From assembly GCA_045595185.1 (NCBI GenBank), contig JAZNZX010000030.1, positions 1 through 52,310 of the forward strand: 52,310 bases of DNA, given 5' to 3'. The first letter of the stretch is position 1. Each line of letters opens with the position of its first letter. This document shows, one piece after another, positions 52,091-52,310 of the stretch. A program made the position numbers and the translations under genes. Origin of the DNA: Fimenecus sp045595185. Its GTDB lineage: Bacteria; Bacillota; Clostridia; Oscillospirales; Acutalibacteraceae. The notes below the pieces were generated by a model, which did not search any database, was not told the origin of the DNA, and saw nothing but the letters and a program-made list of their open reading frames with translations.

Positions 52091-52119
52091 ATTATAATAC
52101 TGCAAAAATTGTATGTCAA
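52091..52119 (-). promoter_or_regulatory. Consensus promoter of the small ORF-ABC operon
   Basis: Minus-strand TTGACA (complement of 52114-52119), 17-bp spacer, TATAAT (complement of 52091-52096). A perfect consensus before an exporter operon fits control by attenuation rather than by initiation. Confidence 0.9.
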
Positions 52120-52130
52120 GGATTTTTACA

Positions 52131-52310
52131 AAACAAATTATAATTTGTCGGGATGATTAACCAAGTGTGTAGGTCATTCTGAGCGTAGCGAAGAAGCTCT
52201 CGCATTTCATCAGTCACCCTGAGTGAAACGAAGGGTCTGTTAAAATAGGACAGAGATTCTTCGTCACTTCGTTCCTCAGAATGACACTAAACCTTAAACA
52301 TCCCTACAAA
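52131..52310. repeat. MITE-like element, copy R8 (core type A, runs off the window)
   Basis: Begins ACAAATTATAATTTGTCGGG and ends at the window edge within CATCCCTACAAA. It is the inverted near-identical partner of R7. The -35 box of the ABC operon promoter ends 12 bp inside it toward the genes. Confidence 0.85.

Noticed and set aside
201..52310. CRISPR array
   Set aside because: The repeats are dispersed over 50 kb, palindromic and of different cores, with no regular spacers and no cas genes.
47986..52310. Composite transposon formed by R7 and R8
   Set aside because: No transposase is encoded and the elements are non-coding. Only the inverted arrangement is reported, as a finding.

Overview
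The window looks like a chromosomal segment of a low-GC, anaerobic Gram-positive gut or rumen bacterium of the class Clostridia. This is inferred from several things: a pyruvate formate-lyase/formate-THF ligase operon under a ZTP (pfl-motif) riboswitch, a clostridial iron-sulfur flavoprotein, strong AGGAGG-type ribosome sites, near-consensus TTGACA-17-TATAAT promoters, many secreted Sec-signal proteins, and dense small palindromic repeats of the kind seen in gut Clostridia. No phage, CRISPR array, transposase or plasmid gene was seen.

Layout. 1-480: tail of a truncated gene, a terminator and a palindromic repeat. 480-2831: two-gene operon of a GH30-type and a GH43-type glycoside hydrolase. 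2838-7761: promoter, ZTP riboswitch with terminator, pflB, pflA and fhs, a one-carbon/formate operon with a repeat lodged between pflA and fhs. 8059-14860: alaS, HIT protein, comEC (with a degenerate C-terminal domain), holA and an RNase M5-like Toprim gene. 14869-17655: acyl-CoA/acyl ligase, iron-sulfur flavoprotein, thioredoxin. 17684-19326: flavin reductase (-), small XRE regulator, endonuclease III. 19331-20511: repeats, tRNA-Arg(ACG) with a second orphan copy of its 3' end in a hairpin-rich element, and a tiny XRE regulator. 20418-24865: L-fucose operon (isomerase, aldolase, mutarotase, RhaB-type kinase). 25100-35797: secreted proteins (two metallophosphoesterases, a large Ig-like protein, an alpha/beta hydrolase), an HTH-DUF2157-like membrane pair, tRNA-Thr(GGT) and a DMP19-like protein. 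35853-44446: aldo/keto reductase, two tandem paralogous multipass membrane proteins, a third unrelated one on the other strand, and a pair of NAD-dependent SDR epimerases. 44460-47954: lipoprotein, CotH-like secreted kinase and a membrane-anchored GH43-type protein. 48178-52119: a heterodimeric ABC exporter pair preceded by a strong promoter, a 29-codon Cys-containing small ORF and an intrinsic terminator.

The most interesting structure is the last one. The order promoter, small ORF, attenuator-like terminator, two 608-residue ABC half-transporters is bracketed by two nearly identical inverted repeat elements. It could be a leader-peptide attenuator of a drug exporter (as known for bmrB-bmrCD of Bacillus subtilis) or an exported peptide with its own transporter. 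A second theme is the repeat family itself. At least eight copies share the same AT-rich ends but carry different palindromic cores, and six of the eight end 1-33 bp before the -35 box of a good promoter. A third is the orphan tRNA-Arg 3' end joined to two perfect hairpins and its own terminator.

All calls come from reading the sequence and recognising motifs. No database search was possible, and functions of the membrane proteins, the 874-residue secreted protein and the small ORF remain open.
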